A stretch of 6,744 bases of DNA from Candidatus Omnitrophota bacterium (GTDB lineage Bacteria > Omnitrophota > Gorgyraeia > Tantalellales > Tantalellaceae), in the NCBI GenBank assembly GCA_030617085.1, contig JAUWWB010000055.1, positions 1 through 6,744 on the forward strand, written 5' to 3'. Shown piece after piece: positions 5,031 through 6,744 of the stretch (its first letter is position 1; each line of letters opens with the position of its first letter). The position numbers and the translations under genes were made by a program. The notes beneath the pieces are model-generated. The model saw only the letters and a program-made list of their open reading frames with translations, did not search any database and was not told where the DNA came from.

Positions 5031-6398
5031 CCTGCCACTTTTTATATACTTGTCTATTTCTCTGGCCGCCTGCTTCCCGGCCCCCATAGCCGCTATAACC
5101 GTGGCAGAACCCGTAACTATGTCTCCGCCGGCGAATATGTCTTCCATGTTCGTCTGCCCTTTCTCGTCCGTTTCGATGTACCCTTTACGGTTGAGGGCCA
5201 GCCCCTTTATCGTCTTGAGCAAGAGCGGGTTCGGCCCGGTGCCGACAGCAACAACGACGGTATCAATTCCCATCTCAAATTCCGACCCTTCTATGGGCAC
5301 AGGCCGTCTTCTGCCGCTTTCGTCCGGCTCGCCGAGCTTGTTTTTCAGGCAGACCATTTTTTTTATGTCCCCTTCTTCATCTCCAAGTATCCTGATCGGG
5401 CTTGTCAGCAGGCGGAATTCTATGCCCTCCTCTTTCGCGCGATGTATCTCTTCTATCCTGGCGGGCATCTCGGCCTCGGTACGCCTGTAAACGATATATA
5501 CTTTTTCGGCGCCGAGCCTGACCGCGCACCGGGCTGAGTCCATTGCCACGTTCCCCGCGCCGATGACGGCGACTTTCCTGCCCACGTTTATGGGCGTATC
5601 ATATTCCGGAAACCTGTACGCCTTCATAAGATTCGCGCGCGTAAGAAACTCGTTGGCTGAATACACGCCGTTAAGGCTCTCCCCGGGGATACCCAGAAAA
5701 TACGGAAGTCCGGCCCCCGTCGCTATAAAAAAAGCTTTAAACCCGTCTTTGCGCAGGTCCTCGATAGTCTTGATCTTGCCTATGACATAATTGAGCTTGA
5801 TATCCACCCCGAGCTTCCGGATCTCATCCACTTCTTCCTCGACTATGTCCTTGGGGAGGCGGAACTCGGGGATCCCGTACGTGAGAACTCCCCCCGGCTT
5901 ATGAAGGGCTTCGAATACGGTCACGCGATAACCCATTTTCGCGAGATCGGCCCCGCAGGTCAGCCCTCCCGGGCCAGCCCCTATGACCGCGACTTTTTCA
6001 AGTTTATTGCGTGCTGCCGTTCCTTTCTTTTCCGTTTCCAAAATGTTTTCGCGTTCCCGGTCGGCCGCAAACCGTTCGAGGCTTCCGATATTGATAGGTT
6101 TACCCGTCTTTATAAGAACACACATCTTCTCGCACTGGTCTTCCTGCGGACAGACCCTCCCGCAGACTGCCGGCAGATTATTTGTGTTCTTGATAACGGC
6201 GATAGCGTCGGCAAAGCGCCTTTCCTTGATGGCCGTGATAAACCCGGGGATATCTATCTCGGCCGGACATCCTTTGACGCAAGGCGGATTTTTGCACTGG
6301 AGGCATCTTGAGGCCTCTTCTACAGCTTCCTCTTCGCTATACCCGTAAGGGACCTCGTTAAAGTTTTTTATCCGTTCTTTGGGGTCTTGCTCTCTCAT
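5025..6398 (-). CDS. nfnB: Nfn large subunit: FAD/Fe-S NADPH-binding transhydrogenase subunit
   Basis: A 457-residue cytosolic flavoprotein of the GltD-like family. The N-terminal Fe-S domain has Cys32-x2-Cys35-x4-Cys40-x3-Cys44, then Cys79-x3-Cys83-x5-Cys89-x3-Cys93 with Glu86 in CPQE, expected to hold two [4Fe-4S] clusters. An FAD-binding GAGPGG (140-145) follows, then an NADPH site GAGNVA (280-285) with Tyr-Arg-Arg (304-306), then the FAD tail GGD (424-426). By sequence alone it could be glutamate synthase small chain, but the upstream neighbour is the Nfn small subunit, no large glutamate synthase gene is visible, and the KNPPCVKGCPAEIDIPGFI stretch is of the single-size GltA/SudA/Nfn type. 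Its likely role is NADH-dependent reduced ferredoxin:NADP+ oxidoreduction by flavin-based electron bifurcation. The ATG at 6398 is preferred over 6446: AAAGG lies 6 nt upstream and the family homology begins there. Confidence 0.88.
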   Translation of the reverse strand: MREQDPKERIKNFNEVPYGYSEEEAVEEASRCLQCKNPPCVKGCPAEIDIPGFITAIKERRFADAIAVIKNTNNLPAVCGRVCPQEDQCEKMCVLIKTGKPINIGSLERFAADRERENILETEKKGTAARNKLEKVAVIGAGPGGLTCGADLAKMGYRVTVFEALHKPGGVLTYGIPEFRLPKDIVEEEVDEIRKLGVDIKLNYVIGKIKTIEDLRKDGFKAFFIATGAGLPYFLGIPGESLNGVYSANEFLTRANLMKAYRFPEYDTPINVGRKVAVIGAGNVAMDSARCAVRLGAEKVYIVYRRTEAEMPARIEEIHRAKEEGIEFRLLTSPIRILGDEEGDIKKMVCLKNKLGEPDESGRRRPVPIEGSEFEMGIDTVVVAVGTGPNPLLLKTIKGLALNRKGYIETDEKGQTNMEDIFAGGDIVTGSATVIAAMGAGKQAAREIDKYIKSGRS

Positions 6399-6404
6399 TT
6401 CATA

Positions 6405-6409
6405 CCTTT
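6405..6409 (-). promoter_or_regulatory. Ribosome binding site fixing the nfnB start
   Basis: AAAGG on the minus strand, 6 nt before the ATG at 6398. It rules in favour of this start over the in-frame ATG at 6446, whose added 16 residues do not resemble the family N-terminus. Confidence 0.6.
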
Positions 6410-6446
6410 TTCTTGTGTTCCACGGGCAATTTGCCTCAGATCTCAA

Positions 6447-6473
6447 GCCGGTCTCACTTTTTCAAAAACCGGC
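6447..6473. other. Weak inverted repeat in the nfnA-nfnB gap
   Basis: GCCGGT (6447-6452) and ACCGGC (6468-6473) form a 6-bp stem around a 15-nt loop, inside the 104-nt gap at 6399-6502. The gap holds no gene I can support. The structure is too weak to call a terminator or attenuator and may only space or stabilise the shared mRNA. Confidence 0.25.
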
Positions 6474-6502
6474 GCGGATATCTGTGCATCCCGTAACAAC
6501 CG

Positions 6503-6744
6503 TCACTTTTTTTCACATAAACCGATGCGGCAATGCTTCTCATAACGTTCAAGCGCCGTCTTTTCCTTGTCCTTGTATCTTTCCTGACGGTGCATAAGGT
6601 CTTCGAAATCCACAAAGTGCCCGTCAAATTCGGGCCCGTCAACACAGGTGAATTTCGACTCCCCTTTGTATCGCACCCGGCATCCTCCGCACATCCCGGT
6701 CCCGTCGATCATGATCGAATTCAAGGACACGAGCGTCCTGATCG
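6503..6744 (-). CDS. nfnA: Nfn small subunit, C-terminal part (cut by window edge)
   Basis: The last 79 residues of a ferredoxin-NADP reductase-type subunit; the open frame runs off the window, reading IRTLVSLNSIM at the edge, so the GTG at 6730 is an internal valine codon. The [2Fe-2S] motif is Asp-x4-Cys-x2-Cys-x11-Cys in DGTGMCGGC and FTCVDGPEFDGH. The related PyrK subunits have Cys where Asp stands here; Asp plus three Cys is the known ligand set of NfnA/SudB, which identifies the subunit. In the complex this subunit carries FAD and the NAD(H) site and passes electrons through its cluster to the large subunit. The tail (about 30 residues, ending CRIGLCEKK) is charged and holds two more cysteines of unknown role. 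The large-subunit gene follows after 104 nt. Confidence 0.92.
   Translation of the reverse strand, partial: IRTLVSLNSIMIDGTGMCGGCRVRYKGESKFTCVDGPEFDGHFVDFEDLMHRQERYKDKEKTALERYEKHCRIGLCEKK

Noticed and set aside
5025..6398. Glutamate synthase small chain (gltD) call
   Set aside because: The preceding Nfn small-subunit fragment and the lack of a glutamate synthase large subunit favour Nfn.
6399..6446. Sixteen-residue N-terminal extension of the Nfn large subunit
   Set aside because: The ATG at 6398 has AAAGG at 6 nt, and the extension does not resemble the family N-terminus.
6503..6744. Dihydroorotate dehydrogenase electron-transfer subunit (PyrK) identity for the partial gene
   Set aside because: The first cluster ligand is Asp rather than Cys and the VDGPEFDGH context fits NfnA; the next gene is the Nfn large subunit and not pyrD.

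Overview
All six recognisable genes in this window lie on the minus strand, so transcription runs from high to low coordinates. The content suggests a Gram-negative-type anaerobic or facultative bacterium. It carries an Nfn-type bifurcating transhydrogenase (an enzyme of ferredoxin-based metabolism), an E. coli-type NADP glutamate dehydrogenase, and a CcdA/TlpA thiol-reduction pair whose TlpA member has a lipobox. Base composition looks even across the genes. Short palindromic and heptameric repeats occupy the gaps, as is common in environmental and candidate-phylum genomes. I cannot fix the taxon from the sequence; an uncultured lineage such as Omnitrophota is only a guess.

Right part (about 3530-6744), read in the direction of transcription. 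First comes the 3' end of a gene for the small, [2Fe-2S]-bearing Nfn subunit, cut by the window edge. Next is the large FAD/Fe-S subunit, a protein routinely mislabelled as glutamate synthase small chain. Then comes NADP-specific glutamate dehydrogenase, followed by a strong perfect-dyad terminator. The plausible logic is that Nfn makes NADPH from NADH and reduced ferredoxin, and the dehydrogenase uses it to fix ammonium onto 2-oxoglutarate.

Left part (94-3459). A second group begins after the terminator: ccdA, a tlpA-like lipoprotein gene translationally coupled to it, an AhpF-like flavin disulfide reductase, and an SO_0444-type metal-efflux permease. Together they resemble a module that moves thiol reducing power to the envelope and exports thiophilic metals. 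No thioredoxin or ArsR-type regulator is visible in the window.

Non-coding structure. Three copies of a GC-rich hairpin repeat lie at 4-35, 60-83 and (inverted) 2133-2164, so the reductase/permease pair is bracketed by inverted copies. Two arrays of three 7-bp units lie just after the 3' end of tlpA and across the 3' end of nfnB. No gap longer than 300 bases exists. I found no rRNA, tRNA, CRISPR array, transposase or clear riboswitch.
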